Source: Bacteroidia bacterium
GTDB lineage: Bacteria > Bacteroidota > Bacteroidia > Cytophagales > Cyclobacteriaceae
DNA length: 64,000 nt
Direction of reading: 5' to 3'
Assembly: GCA_030425425.1 (NCBI GenBank)
Contig: JAUIAO010000003.1
Coordinates: forward strand, 124,001-188,000
A program made the position numbers and the translations under genes. The notes below the pieces were generated by a model. It was not told the DNA's origin, searched no databases, and saw nothing but the letters and a program-made list of their open reading frames with translations. This document shows positions 9,372-19,805 of this stretch, in pieces (position 1 is the stretch's first letter; each line of letters opens with the position of its first letter).

Positions 9372-10673
9372 ATGAAAAATGTTTTGTATTTGATTATTCC
9401 GCTGCTTATGTATGGTAGCGTATATAGTCAAAAAGTCCCCGCTTCGAGTTATCCCGTTTCTGAATATGCTCCTCTCACCCTGAAAGTAAATGATGATGGA
9501 TCTAAATTCATCAGATTCATTATTTGGCATCAGCAGTGGCTTCAAAGTAACAACCTGGCTGCAGATACCAAGACAAACTTTACTGCGCTCGCCAGACGTT
9601 CCAGATTTTTGGCTTATGCACAGGTTTCACCCAGATTTATGATTCTGACGCATTTTGGACTGAATAGTCTTAGTCAGAACAACATGTCCTCCCTGGGCAA
9701 TAATGGTGATGGATCGCAATTGTTTCTTCATGATGCCTGGGCTGAGTTTAAGCTGACAGAAAGTAATTTTTTATTTCTAGGAGGAGGATTGCATTATTGG
9801 AAGGGGCTTACAAGACTTTCTAATCAGAGTACGCTGAATTTTATGACCCTGGACAATCCGCGTCCATTTGTACACTGGCATTCGCTTGGTATTACTGATC
9901 AGTTCGCGAGACATATGGGCTTCTATGTGAAAGGTGAAGTTGGCAAATTCGATTACCGAATTGCACTAAACAATCCGCTAAACCCAGCGAATTCTATAAA
10001 CGGAGGAAAAAATTACAGTGCGCAATACGGAGACAGGGCCTCATCATTGAAATATCTGGGGTCTGTTACCCCGGATGGTAGCGGTGATCCTGTGGGCAAT
10101 TCAGTAGTGGAAGGCTATTTTAGATATCAGGTTTTCGACAAAGAATCTACAAAATTACCGTATCAAGTGGGGACATATCATGGGAATAAAAAAGTGTTGG
10201 CTGTTGGAGCAGGGTTCTATTCGCATTTAAACGGAATGTATGATACAGCCAGTCTAACCCATCAAAACATCATGCATCTTGCCGGAGACGTGTTTTTGGA
10301 TATGCCAATCAATGCAAAAGACAATGCGATTAATGCATATCTGTCAGTCATTCATTTTGATTATGGCAAAAACTTTATGTCTCGCTGGGCAGGTACCGGA
10401 ACGAATGTGTACGGTCATTTCGGATATTTCATACGTGGAATTCACTTAATGCCTTATGTGGCATATCAGTCTGGCAAGTATGATTCTTTCGATGACAATC
10501 TTACAGCCTTTGATGCTGGGGTGAACTATTTCGTGCTTGGGCACAATGCCAAACTCACTCTGGAATACCATTCTGTGGCGAATAATCCTATGGAAGTAAG
10601 TGGTGCGCTGGATAAGGATGGTAACATTCTGGGCATCAAGCAAATAAGATTTCAAATGGTAGTATTCTTATAA
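9372..10673 (+). CDS. Outer-membrane porin-like protein
   Basis: 433 residues with a signal peptide (LIIPLLMYGSVYSQ) and many alternating, aromatic-ended strands typical of a beta barrel: RSRFLAYAQVSPRFMIL, HDAWAEFKL, KLTLEYHSV, and a final strand ending MVVFL with terminal Leu. Its place 15 bp before the symporter genes suggests it admits small organic acids through the outer membrane. Substrate is inferred from context only. Confidence 0.75.
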   Translation: MKNVLYLIIPLLMYGSVYSQKVPASSYPVSEYAPLTLKVNDDGSKFIRFIIWHQQWLQSNNLAADTKTNFTALARRSRFLAYAQVSPRFMILTHFGLNSLSQNNMSSLGNNGDGSQLFLHDAWAEFKLTESNFLFLGGGLHYWKGLTRLSNQSTLNFMTLDNPRPFVHWHSLGITDQFARHMGFYVKGEVGKFDYRIALNNPLNPANSINGGKNYSAQYGDRASSLKYLGSVTPDGSGDPVGNSVVEGYFRYQVFDKESTKLPYQVGTYHGNKKVLAVGAGFYSHLNGMYDTASLTHQNIMHLAGDVFLDMPINAKDNAINAYLSVIHFDYGKNFMSRWAGTGTNVYGHFGYFIRGIHLMPYVAYQSGKYDSFDDNLTAFDAGVNYFVLGHNAKLTLEYHSVANNPMEVSGALDKDGNILGIKQIRFQMVVFL

Positions 10674-10688
10674 ATCAATTTAACAATC

Positions 10689-10946
10689 ATGGATAAAACA
10701 CAACGAAAACTCTATTGGAAGAAAAATCTCAGCTATCTGGCGCTGCTACTGACCATTTGGTTTGCAGTGTCGTATGGTGCCGGGATTCTCTTCGCCGATG
10801 CTTTGAATAGCATCCGTCTTGGCGGGTTCAAGCTAGGATTCTGGTTTGCTCAGCAGGGCTCTATTTACGTGTTTGTGATTCTCATCTTCGTGTATGTGAG
10901 AATGATGAACAAGCTGGACAAGGAATTTGATGTAGACGAAAAATAA
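10689..10946 (+). CDS. DUF4212 small subunit of Na+/solute symporter
   Basis: 85 residues, two membrane helices. Motifs YWKKNLSYLALLLTIWFAVSYG and FKLGFWFAQQGSIYVFVILIFVYVRMMNKLD match DUF4212, which almost always precedes a VC_2705-type sodium:solute symporter, as it does here 19 bp upstream. Probably an accessory subunit in the inner membrane. Confidence 0.92.
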   Translation: MDKTQRKLYWKKNLSYLALLLTIWFAVSYGAGILFADALNSIRLGGFKLGFWFAQQGSIYVFVILIFVYVRMMNKLDKEFDVDEK

Positions 10947-10965
10947 CCCTAAAACCTAAAAAACA

Positions 10966-12654
10966 ATGGACGTACAAACGTGGACTTTTATACTTGTAGG
11001 GGTGACTTTCGCCCTTTACATCGGAATAGCGATCTGGTCAAGGGCCGGATCTACTAAAGAATTTTATGTGGCAGGAGGAGGAGTACCTCCACTTGCTAAT
11101 GGTATGGCGACTGCTGCCGACTGGATGTCTGCTGCATCGTTTATCTCCATGGCTGGATTGATCTCATTTATGGGATATGATGGAGCCGTTTTTCTCATGG
11201 GATGGACCGGAGGATATGTGCTCCTGGCGCTATTACTCGCTCCGTATTTGAGGAAATTCGGGAAGTTTACAGTGCCTGATTTTATTGGTGACAGATACTA
11301 CAGTAATACTGCGAGAACAGTGGCTGTCATCTGTGCCATCATCGTGTCATTCACCTATGTGGCTGGTCAGATGAGAGGAGTAGGAGTGGTATTCAGCCGT
11401 TTCCTGGAAGTAGATATTAACCTTGGAGTTTACATTGGTATGGCACTGGTATTCTTTTACGCTGTACTCGGTGGAATGAAAGGAATCACTTACACGCAGG
11501 TGGCTCAATATGTAGTTTTGATTTTTGCATTCATGGTACCTGCATTTTTCATTTCATTCCAGTTGACAGGAAATATCCTACCACAGCTTGGCTTTGGAGG
11601 TACGATGAGTGATGGTACTTATTTGCTGGACAAACTGGATCAGCTACACGTGGAGCTTGGCTTTGCTGAATATACCAGTGGGTCAAAATCGATGATCGAT
11701 GTATTTGCTATCACTATGGCATTGATGGTCGGTACTGCAGGACTTCCACATGTGATTGTGAGGTTCTTTACTGTTGCCAGAGTAAAAGATGCAAGAATTA
11801 GTGCTGGTTGGGCATTATTGCTTATCGCAATTCTGTACACCACAGCTCCTGCGATCGGTGCTTTTGCCAGAACAAACCTGATCAAGACTGTTTCTGATAA
11901 AGAGTATTCTTCCATGCCGGAGTGGTTTAGCAATTGGGAGAAAACAGGTCTAATCGGATTCACAGATAAAAATAACGATGGCAAAATCCAATATGTGGCT
12001 GATGCGGAAGCCAATGAATTGACTATTGATAGAGATATCATGGTATTGGCCAATCCCGAAATAGCAAACCTTCCAAACTGGGTAATTGCTCTCGTGGCTG
12101 CTGGTGGTCTGGCAGCAGCATTATCTACTGCCGCAGGATTGCTACTGGTCATCTCTACTGCCGTATCTCATGATTTGATCAAAAAACAAATCAAGCCAGA
12201 TATCTCAGAAAAAGCAGAGCTGATGTGGGCGAGAATTGGTGCGGCAGCCGCAGTGATCGTAGCAGGATACTTCGGTATCAACCCTCCGGGATTCGTGGCA
12301 GCTGTGGTGGCTCTGGCATTTGGATTAGCAGCAGCATCATTCTTCCCGGCTATTATTCTGGGGATCTTCGACAAGCGAATGAACAAAGAAGGAGCCATTG
12401 CAGGAATGGTAGTCGGTATTCTGCTCATGCTATTCTACATGGTCAAGTATAAACTTGGAGGTTTTGGAGGAGGTACTCCAGAAGATTGGTGGTTTGGTAT
12501 TTCACCTGAAGGATTCGGTACCGTGGCGATGTTGGTCAATGTGGTAGTTAGTCTGGTAGTTTCCAGAATGACAGCTCCAGCTCCAGAAGAGGTACAGGAA
12601 ATGGTGGAAAATATTCGCTACCCGCGAGGAGCCGGAGAAGCTCATAGCCACTAA
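10966..12654 (+). CDS. Sodium:solute symporter, VC_2705 family (acetate/propionate type)
   Basis: 562 residues with about 13 membrane helices of the SSSF/LeuT-like fold. Seen: STKEFYVAGGGVPPLANGMATAADWMSAASF, the conserved N-terminal SSSF motif, and GLPHVIVRFFTV. An extra hydrophilic loop around residues 305-365 is normal for this subfamily. Relatives (ActP-like) import acetate, propionate or similar monocarboxylates with Na+. The two acyl-CoA synthetases downstream fit that substrate. Confidence 0.9.
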   Translation: MDVQTWTFILVGVTFALYIGIAIWSRAGSTKEFYVAGGGVPPLANGMATAADWMSAASFISMAGLISFMGYDGAVFLMGWTGGYVLLALLLAPYLRKFGKFTVPDFIGDRYYSNTARTVAVICAIIVSFTYVAGQMRGVGVVFSRFLEVDINLGVYIGMALVFFYAVLGGMKGITYTQVAQYVVLIFAFMVPAFFISFQLTGNILPQLGFGGTMSDGTYLLDKLDQLHVELGFAEYTSGSKSMIDVFAITMALMVGTAGLPHVIVRFFTVARVKDARISAGWALLLIAILYTTAPAIGAFARTNLIKTVSDKEYSSMPEWFSNWEKTGLIGFTDKNNDGKIQYVADAEANELTIDRDIMVLANPEIANLPNWVIALVAAGGLAAALSTAAGLLLVISTAVSHDLIKKQIKPDISEKAELMWARIGAAAAVIVAGYFGINPPGFVAAVVALAFGLAAASFFPAIILGIFDKRMNKEGAIAGMVVGILLMLFYMVKYKLGGFGGGTPEDWWFGISPEGFGTVAMLVNVVVSLVVSRMTAPAPEEVQEMVENIRYPRGAGEAHSH

Positions 12655-12712
12655 ATATTCAAATGAAATGGTAGGTTTCCCTTAGAAACTGTGGATTTCT
12701 TAACTTGAAGAA

Positions 12713-12910
12713 ATGAGAAGTAAATACATAGTAGGTTTAATTTTCCTTTCCGCATTATTCGGAATACTATTGAACGCTCCGATACTTCAGATTCCAACAG
12801 GTACTCTCTACGGGGTGCCTACCATTTTTTATTACATCCTCTTTGTTTGGGTGTTATTAATTGCTGTTATGGCTGTTTTAGCTAGAAATAACACTAATTC
12901 AGATTCCTGA
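12713..12910 (+). CDS. Small two-helix membrane protein
   Basis: 65 residues, two hydrophobic helices (YIVGLIFLSALFGILLNAP and IFYYILFVWVLLIAVMAVL) and a polar tail. It ends one base before the kinase start and follows the symporter, so it is in the same operon. Similar tiny proteins accompany these symporter-kinase clusters; function unknown. Confidence 0.75.
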   Translation: MRSKYIVGLIFLSALFGILLNAPILQIPTGTLYGVPTIFYYILFVWVLLIAVMAVLARNNTNSDS

Positions 12911-12911
12911 A

Positions 12912-15584
12912 ATGAATTATTGGTTGATTATCCTGATTTCTGCATTGTATCTGGTAGGGCTGTCTCTGATAGCTTTTCTGGCGGATCGTCGTGCCAAATC
13001 GGGTAAAAATCTTCTCAAAAATCCCTATATCTATGCGTTTTCGCTAGCCGTTTTTTGCACCGCCTGGACTTTTTATGGTAGTGTAGGAAAAGCTGCTACT
13101 GACGGACTTTCCTTTCTGTCCATATATTTTGGACCTATAGTTAGTATGCCCCTTTGGTGGGTGATTGTGCGGAAGATTATTCAGGTTTCCAGTGCGCTGA
13201 AAATTACCACTCTGGCTGATTTTATCTCTACCAGATTTGGGAAAGATATTCGGTTGAGTGCTTTGGTGACCTTACTGAGTATATTGGCGATAGTGCCATA
13301 TATCTCCATCCAGCTCAAAGCGATCAATAGTTCACTGGCAATGATTGCAGGGGATATTCCTGTAGATACCGCACTATATGTGACGATGATGCTGGGAGTT
13401 TTTATATTGATATTCACCTTTAGGACGGTAGATAGCACCCAAAAACACCCAGGTCTCGTAGTGGCTGTGGCAGTGGAGTCCATGGTGAAATTAGTCACAT
13501 TCCTGATCGTGGGTGGGTTTATTACATTTTTCATGTTCGATGGCTTTGGAGACATCTTTCAGAAAGTACCCGCCGAACAGCTCGTCAAGTTTGAATTTAC
13601 AGAAGGAATGGAATGGCCTGTGATGATGTTTTTGTCACTTTCTGCTGTGTTATTCTTACCTCGCCAATTTCATGTGATCGTTTCTGAAAATGCAGACATC
13701 AACCACCTGAACAAAGTCGTTTGGTTGTTCCCCGCCTACTTACTGGCAATCAATATTTTCGTGATCCCAATTGCACTCGGAGGAACTTATTTACTGGGAA
13801 CTGAGGTGGATCCTGATATGTATGTATTGGCCTTGCCAATGTCGATTGGTAAAAACATTTTGGCCGTTTTGACTTATCTGGGTGGGTTTTCTGCTGCCAC
13901 AGGGATGATTATCGTATCTGTAATTGCACTCAGCATGATGGTAAGTAATAACCTAGTCATGCCTTTACTTATCAAACAATACGAACCAGGCGGAATCAAT
14001 CGTAGAAAGGCTTTGCTCACCAGGCGTTTCTCTGTGGTTGTGATTTTGCTTTTGGCATTTTTTTATTTCCGATTCGTTTCTGATCGGTTTTCATTGGTAT
14101 CCATCGGACTCATTTCATTTGCGGCAGTAGCGCAATTCACACCTTCTATTATTGCTATTTTGTATTGGAAAGATGTGACTCGTCAGGGGGTGACATGGTC
14201 TTTGATTGCCGGGTTTTTGGTTTGGTTTTACACACTGATCGTGCCGGTGACGGTAGAGGTTGGCATCCTGCCTGAATATCTCATTAGTGAAGGAGCGTTT
14301 GGTATTTCATGGTTGAGACCGAATTCACTTTTTGGGTTGAATATCGAAAATGCCATTGTTCATGGCACGTTCTGGTCCATAATGACGAATATCTTTTTTC
14401 TCGTGCTAGGGTCCATTATTAAAGAGCAAACTGCTCGAGATAAAAACATGGCTAATTTCTATATGGATTCATATAAATATTCCAACGAATATGATAGCCA
14501 GCTGCTGTGGAAAGGTCATATGGTTTACAGTGACCTGATCGGTGTATTAGAAAATATTTTGGGTGAGCTCAAAACCAACTTGGAGATCTCGGCATTCAAA
14601 AAAGCAAATGGAGAACCAACAACTTCAGATGGAGACGTAAACCCGCAGTTTGTGGCGATGGCTGAGCGCTTGCTTACAGGGGCTGTGGGTGCTTCTGCCG
14701 CGAGGATGCTCATTTCCAGTATTTCGCAAGAAGAAGAGATAGAACTGAATGAAGTATTGGAAATCCTGAAAGAAAACCAGGTCATCACCAGACTCAACAG
14801 ACAATTGAAATCAAAATCGAATGAACTGGAGCAAAAAACGCATGCCCTGGAAATTGCCAATAAGCGCCTGATGAATCTCGATGTAGAAAAGGATGATTTC
14901 ATTTCTACAGTGACTCATGAGATGCGAACACCACTTACTTCGATAAGAGCAATAAGCGAGATACTGTATGACAATGATGATCTCACGGATGAAGAGCGTA
15001 ATCATTTTCTCGATTCGGTAGTGAAAGAAACGGAGCGCATGACCCGCCTGATCAATCAGGTGTTGGATATGGAAAAACTCGAATCTGGAAAATCACAGCT
15101 ACATTATGAGCAGGTGATGATCGCCACGCTGATACAAGACTGTTTGTCAAATTTTAAGGCTTTGGCAGTGGAAAAGCATGTGGAGATTGTGCCGAATTAC
15201 GAGATTCAGAACATCACCATGATGGTGGATCGTGATCGTTTGTCACAGGTATTGACTAATCTTCTTTCTAATGCATTGAAGTTCTCTGATGAGCAAAGTA
15301 CAATTGAAGTTGGGCTGGCAGATAATCCTGATGGAGGTATCCTGATTTGGGTAAAAGATCATGGCAAAGGAATGGATGACGATAGTCTGCACAGAATATT
15401 CGACAAGTTTTATCAGGCGCAGGACCAAACAAGGAAAAAGCCAAAAGGCACCGGTCTGGGCTTATCTATCACCAAGCAAATAGTAAATATGCATGGTGGG
15501 GATATCTGGGCTGTAAGCGAAGAGGGAAAAGGAACGACATTTTATTTCACGGTTCCGCATCCAGTAGAAGAACAAAAAATCTGA
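12912..15584 (+). CDS. Symporter-fused sensor histidine kinase (SSS-STAC-HK)
   Basis: 890 residues. Residues about 1-510 form a 13-helix sodium:solute symporter domain. About 530-630 is a STAC linker (ERLLTGAVGASAARMLI). Then a coiled coil (635-660), HisKA with His669 in THEMRTPL, and HATPase with NLLSNALKFS, GKGMDDD and GTGLGLSI. The architecture is that of CbrA/CrbS, in which the transporter part senses or moves the substrate and drives phosphorelay. CrbS/R systems control acetyl-CoA synthetase genes; here acs and a PrpE-like gene follow. No PAS domain is present, unlike CbrA. Confidence 0.92.
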   Translation: MNYWLIILISALYLVGLSLIAFLADRRAKSGKNLLKNPYIYAFSLAVFCTAWTFYGSVGKAATDGLSFLSIYFGPIVSMPLWWVIVRKIIQVSSALKITTLADFISTRFGKDIRLSALVTLLSILAIVPYISIQLKAINSSLAMIAGDIPVDTALYVTMMLGVFILIFTFRTVDSTQKHPGLVVAVAVESMVKLVTFLIVGGFITFFMFDGFGDIFQKVPAEQLVKFEFTEGMEWPVMMFLSLSAVLFLPRQFHVIVSENADINHLNKVVWLFPAYLLAINIFVIPIALGGTYLLGTEVDPDMYVLALPMSIGKNILAVLTYLGGFSAATGMIIVSVIALSMMVSNNLVMPLLIKQYEPGGINRRKALLTRRFSVVVILLLAFFYFRFVSDRFSLVSIGLISFAAVAQFTPSIIAILYWKDVTRQGVTWSLIAGFLVWFYTLIVPVTVEVGILPEYLISEGAFGISWLRPNSLFGLNIENAIVHGTFWSIMTNIFFLVLGSIIKEQTARDKNMANFYMDSYKYSNEYDSQLLWKGHMVYSDLIGVLENILGELKTNLEISAFKKANGEPTTSDGDVNPQFVAMAERLLTGAVGASAARMLISSISQEEEIELNEVLEILKENQVITRLNRQLKSKSNELEQKTHALEIANKRLMNLDVEKDDFISTVTHEMRTPLTSIRAISEILYDNDDLTDEERNHFLDSVVKETERMTRLINQVLDMEKLESGKSQLHYEQVMIATLIQDCLSNFKALAVEKHVEIVPNYEIQNITMMVDRDRLSQVLTNLLSNALKFSDEQSTIEVGLADNPDGGILIWVKDHGKGMDDDSLHRIFDKFYQAQDQTRKKPKGTGLGLSITKQIVNMHGGDIWAVSEEGKGTTFYFTVPHPVEEQKI

Positions 15585-15589
15585 AGAAC

Positions 15590-15958
15590 ATGAGCAAGGT
15601 ATTGATAGTAGATGATGAACCAAATATTCTGATGTCATTGGAGTTTCTGATGAAGAAAAAAGGATATGAAGTCTTTATCGCGCGTGATGGTAAAGAAGCG
15701 TTGGAAATTGTGGAGAAAGTGGTGCCGGATGTTATGATTCTGGATATAATGATGCCAGAGGTAGATGGGTACGAGGTGTGCCAGCAGATCAAGTCCAATG
15801 ATAATACCAGGCATATCAGAGTCATTTTCCTGAGTGCCAAAACCAAAGATGAAGAGATCAAGAAAGGATATGAATTAGGTGCAGACCTGTATTTGACAAA
15901 ACCGTTCAGCACCCGTTTTTTATTACAGCAAATTGAAGAACTTAAACCCCAAAGCTGA
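15590..15958 (+). CDS. Single-domain response regulator
   Basis: 122 residues, receiver domain only. Acidic pocket DDE at 8-10, phospho-acceptor Asp52 (MILDIMMPEVDG) and the conserved Lys in YLTKPF near 106. It starts 5 bp after the kinase and its TGA overlaps the next ATG (TGATG). The cognate partner is surely the upstream kinase. Having no DNA-binding domain, it must pass the signal to another protein, which I cannot identify; the InsA-like gene is one candidate. Confidence 0.93.
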   Translation: MSKVLIVDDEPNILMSLEFLMKKKGYEVFIARDGKEALEIVEKVVPDVMILDIMMPEVDGYEVCQQIKSNDNTRHIRVIFLSAKTKDEEIKKGYELGADLYLTKPFSTRFLLQQIEELKPQS

Positions 15959-17865
15959 TGACACATTTTTCAAAATATCAAAAAGAATATCATGCCTCTC
16001 TGGAGCATAAAGAAGCATTTTGGTTGGAGCAGGCAAGCAAACTGGATTGGTTTGTGACACCTGAAAAAGCATTGTCAAAAGTCTCCGAAAAGAAATTTAC
16101 CTGGTTTGAAGATGGTGTGTTGAACACCTCACACTTGGCACTTGATCATCATGTAGCAAACGGACGAGCAGATCAGCTGGCTCTGGTTTATGATTCTCCA
16201 ATGACCGGCACTAAGAAAACATATACTTACAAAAAGCTCCATGATCAGGTGGCGAGGTTTGCTGGTGGGTTAAGGGCGCTGGGGGTAAGTAAAGGAGATA
16301 CCATTGTTATTTACATGCCGATGATTCCTGAGGCCGTGATTGCAATGCTGGCATGTGCCAGAATCGGGGCGATTCATTCGGTAGTTTTTGGTGGGTTTGC
16401 TCCTCATGAGCTGGCTTTGCGGATAGATGATGCCAAACCCAAAGCTATAATCACTGCTTCTTGTGGGATCGAAATCAATAAAATCATTCCTTATAAGCCG
16501 TATGTAGATAAGGCTTTGGAGGAAGCCTCTCACAATCCTGCATATAAAATTATCCTGGAGCGGCCAGAGCAGCCGGAAAAGCTCGATTACGTGCAAGAAA
16601 TTGGGTTTTACCATGTGATGAGCCAAGGTAAAGCAATTGACCCTGAGCCTTTGAAAGCTACTGATCCACTATATATCCTCTACACTTCGGGTACTACAGG
16701 CACTCCGAAGGGAATTGTAAGAGATAATGGAGGTCATGCCGTGGCGATGAAATATAGCATGGATCATGTTTACAATGCACTGCCCGGTGAAGTCTATTGG
16801 GCCGCATCAGATGTGGGCTGGGTAGTAGGACACTCGTACATCGTGTATGCTCCGCTGATTCAGGGATGTACGACCATATTGTATGAAGGAAAACCGATCA
16901 AAACTCCGGATGCGGGAGCTTTCTGGAGAATGATTGAAGAATATAAAATCAATACATTATTTACAGCACCTACAGCATTCAGAGCTATTAGGAAAGAAGA
17001 TTTTGAAGCGGAACATCTCTGGAAATATGATGTTAGTAGTCTGAAAGCACTCTTCCTTGCAGGCGAGCGATGTGATCCTGCCACTTATGAGTGGGCCAGT
17101 GAAAAACTGGGCATTCCGGTAATAGATCACTGGTGGCAGACAGAGACAGGCTGGCCAATAGTAGCCAATATGCTCGGCCTGGAATCATTCCCGGTAAAAC
17201 CAGGATCAGCCACGAAACCGGTTCCCGGTTTTGATGTGAGAATTCTTAGCCATCAGGGAGAGGAAGTAGCATCAGGAAAAGAAGGATATATAGCCATCAA
17301 ATTGCCATTGCCGCCTGGATGTTTGCCAACCTTGTGGCAAAATGATGAGCGCTTTGTGAAATCATATCTGTCCATGTTTGAAGGTTATTATGCCACCGGA
17401 GATGGTGGGTATAAAGATGAAGACGGATATGTCTACATCATGGGGCGTGTAGATGACGTGATCAACGTTTCTGGTCATCGATTGAGCACTGGTGAGATGG
17501 AAGAGATCGTGGCAGGTCACGAGCATGTAGCCGAATGCGCAGTGATAGGGATCGATGATGAGCTCAAAGGTCAGGTACCGTTCGGTATGGTCGTACTTAA
17601 AAATGACGTTGTAGAAGCCAATGTCATGCAGATAGAAAACGAGCTGATTGCCTTAGTTCGGGAACAGATTGGGGCTGTGGCCTGCTTCAAACGGTTGATA
17701 GCCGTACAGAGACTTCCTAAAACAAGGTCTGGCAAAATTCTTAGAAGAACATTGCGTCAGATGATCAATGGTCTATCTTATAAAGTACCCTCTACGATAG
17801 ATGATCCAAAAATATTGGAAGAAATAAATGAGTCATTTCAATTACAAAAAATACATTCAATTTAG
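15958..17865 (+). CDS. prpE: Propionyl-CoA synthetase-like acyl-CoA ligase
   Basis: 635 residues, full length for the AMP-forming acetyl/propionyl-CoA synthetase family. Motifs: YTSGTTGTPKGIVRDNGGH (P-loop; the RDNGGHA sequence is typical of PrpE), SDVGWVVGHSYIVY, WWQTETGWP, YATGDGGYKDEDGYVYIMGRVDD and the acetylatable Lys in PKTRSGKILRR. It activates a short-chain acid to its CoA thioester. Choice of propionate over acetate rests on the PrpE-type motif and on Acs being encoded next door. Confidence 0.85.
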   Translation: MTHFSKYQKEYHASLEHKEAFWLEQASKLDWFVTPEKALSKVSEKKFTWFEDGVLNTSHLALDHHVANGRADQLALVYDSPMTGTKKTYTYKKLHDQVARFAGGLRALGVSKGDTIVIYMPMIPEAVIAMLACARIGAIHSVVFGGFAPHELALRIDDAKPKAIITASCGIEINKIIPYKPYVDKALEEASHNPAYKIILERPEQPEKLDYVQEIGFYHVMSQGKAIDPEPLKATDPLYILYTSGTTGTPKGIVRDNGGHAVAMKYSMDHVYNALPGEVYWAASDVGWVVGHSYIVYAPLIQGCTTILYEGKPIKTPDAGAFWRMIEEYKINTLFTAPTAFRAIRKEDFEAEHLWKYDVSSLKALFLAGERCDPATYEWASEKLGIPVIDHWWQTETGWPIVANMLGLESFPVKPGSATKPVPGFDVRILSHQGEEVASGKEGYIAIKLPLPPGCLPTLWQNDERFVKSYLSMFEGYYATGDGGYKDEDGYVYIMGRVDDVINVSGHRLSTGEMEEIVAGHEHVAECAVIGIDDELKGQVPFGMVVLKNDVVEANVMQIENELIALVREQIGAVACFKRLIAVQRLPKTRSGKILRRTLRQMINGLSYKVPSTIDDPKILEEINESFQLQKIHSI

Positions 17866-17888
17866 AAAACGATTAAACCTATATCATT

Positions 17889-19793
17889 ATGAGTCACAAA
17901 ATTCAAACCCTGAGTGGTTATATTCATGAATATCAAAAAAGTGTTTTACAGCCGGAGGTCTTTTGGGGCAGGGTAGCAGAATCCTTTCATTGGGAAAAAC
18001 GATGGGATAAAACACTGGAGTGGAACTTTGAAGAGCCAGACATCAAGTGGTTTGTAAACGGAAAGCTCAATATCACTGAAAATATCCTGGACAGGCATTT
18101 ATTTATCATGGGCGATAAGCCAGCTATTATCTGGGAACCCAATGAGCCGGGTGATGAAGCTGTCACCCTGACATATCGCGAGCTGTATGAAAAGACCAAT
18201 GAATTTGCCAATGCGATGAAAGCTAAAGGTGTGGGCAAGGGTGATCGGGTGATTATCTACATGCCTATGGTTCCTGAGGCGGCTATTGCCATGCTGGCGT
18301 GTGCCAGAATAGGTGCTGTGCACTCTATCGTTTTTGCGGGATTTTCCTCTTCTTCATTGGCAGATAGAGTAAATGACTGTGAGGCAAAAATGATCTTGAC
18401 ATCCGATGGTAACTTCCGTGGAGCCAAGAAAATTCCGGTGAAAGCTGTAGTAGATGAAGCTTTGGAAAGCTGTACCACAGTAGAGTCTGTGATTGTATTC
18501 CAGCGCACTGGCACAGAAGTGACTATGAAAGAAGGACGAGATTATTGGTGGCATGATGTCATCAAAGGTCAGTCCAAAGAGTGCAAAGCAGAAATCATGG
18601 ATTCTGAAGATATGCTTTTCATTCTATACACTTCCGGTTCTACAGGTAAACCGAAAGGAGTAGTTCATACTGTGGGTGGATATATGGTTTATACCTACTA
18701 TTCTTTTGTGAACGTATTCCAATACAGCATTGGTGATGTGTACTGGTGTACAGCAGATGTGGGCTGGATTACGGGCCATTCGTACATTGTATATGGCCCT
18801 CTTTTGGCGGGTGCGACTACACTGATGTTTGAAGGTGTGCCTACCTATCCGGATGCTGGCAGGTTCTGGCAGATCGTAGAAAAGCACAAAGTCAATCAGT
18901 TTTATACAGCACCTACGGCGATTCGTGCATTACAAGCTTATGGTTTGGAACCAATAGAGCCTTACGATTTATCTTCTCTGAAAGTAATTGGGTCGGTAGG
19001 TGAGCCAATCAACGAAGAAGCCTGGCACTGGTATCACGATCATATCGGCAAGGGCAATTGTCCGTTGGTGGATACATGGTGGCAGACCGAAACTGGTGGT
19101 ATCATGGTTTCTGCATTGGCTGGGGTCATCCCAAACAAACCCGCACATGCGTCATTGCCGCTACCCGGAATTCAGCCGATCATCGTGGATGCAGAAGGTA
19201 ACGAATTGAAAGGAAATAATGTGGAAGGAAACCTCTGCATCAAATTCCCCTGGCCATCTATGCTCAGGACTACTTATGGTGATCATGAGCGATGCAGACA
19301 GACATATTTCTCTACTTACAAAGGCTTATATTTTACAGGAGATGGAGCCAAAAGAGACCATGATGGTTATTTGAGAATACTTGGTCGTGTGGATGATGTG
19401 ATCAATGTTTCTGGTCACAGAATGGGAACAGCTGAGGTAGAAAACGCCATCAATGAGCACCCTAAAGTGATTGAATCAGCCGTGGTTGGCTATCCGCATG
19501 ACGTGAAAGGTCAGGGCATATACGCTTTTGCAATCTGTGATATGGAAGGCAGAAGTGAAGAAAACCTCATTGCGGAGATCAAGAAAACCGTGGCAAATAT
19601 CATCGGGCCAATTGCCAGACCTGACAAAGTACAAATCGTACCGGGGTTGCCAAAAACACGATCAGGAAAAATTATGCGTAGAATATTAAGAAAAGTGGCA
19701 GCCGGAGAAGCGGATCAGCTGGGAGATACTTCTACCTTGCTAAACCCTGAGGTGGTAGAGTCCATCATCGAAAGCGCCAAAAACGCGAAGTAG
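17889..19793 (+). CDS. acs: Acetyl-CoA synthetase
   Basis: 634 residues. YTSGSTGKPKGVVHTVGGYMVY, ADVGWITGHSYIVYGPL, WWQTETGG, YFTGDGAKRDHDGYLRILGRVDD and PKTRSGKIMRR are diagnostic of Acs (ADP-free, AMP-forming acetate activation), the last holding the Lys acetylated in known Acs regulation. It follows the PrpE-like gene by 24 bp and ends the operon, with a hairpin terminator at about 19992-20037. Product feeds the glyoxylate shunt encoded at 39-42 kb. Confidence 0.95.
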   Translation: MSHKIQTLSGYIHEYQKSVLQPEVFWGRVAESFHWEKRWDKTLEWNFEEPDIKWFVNGKLNITENILDRHLFIMGDKPAIIWEPNEPGDEAVTLTYRELYEKTNEFANAMKAKGVGKGDRVIIYMPMVPEAAIAMLACARIGAVHSIVFAGFSSSSLADRVNDCEAKMILTSDGNFRGAKKIPVKAVVDEALESCTTVESVIVFQRTGTEVTMKEGRDYWWHDVIKGQSKECKAEIMDSEDMLFILYTSGSTGKPKGVVHTVGGYMVYTYYSFVNVFQYSIGDVYWCTADVGWITGHSYIVYGPLLAGATTLMFEGVPTYPDAGRFWQIVEKHKVNQFYTAPTAIRALQAYGLEPIEPYDLSSLKVIGSVGEPINEEAWHWYHDHIGKGNCPLVDTWWQTETGGIMVSALAGVIPNKPAHASLPLPGIQPIIVDAEGNELKGNNVEGNLCIKFPWPSMLRTTYGDHERCRQTYFSTYKGLYFTGDGAKRDHDGYLRILGRVDDVINVSGHRMGTAEVENAINEHPKVIESAVVGYPHDVKGQGIYAFAICDMEGRSEENLIAEIKKTVANIIGPIARPDKVQIVPGLPKTRSGKIMRRILRKVAAGEADQLGDTSTLLNPEVVESIIESAKNAK

Positions 19794-19805
19794 TAATTAT
19801 ATTTT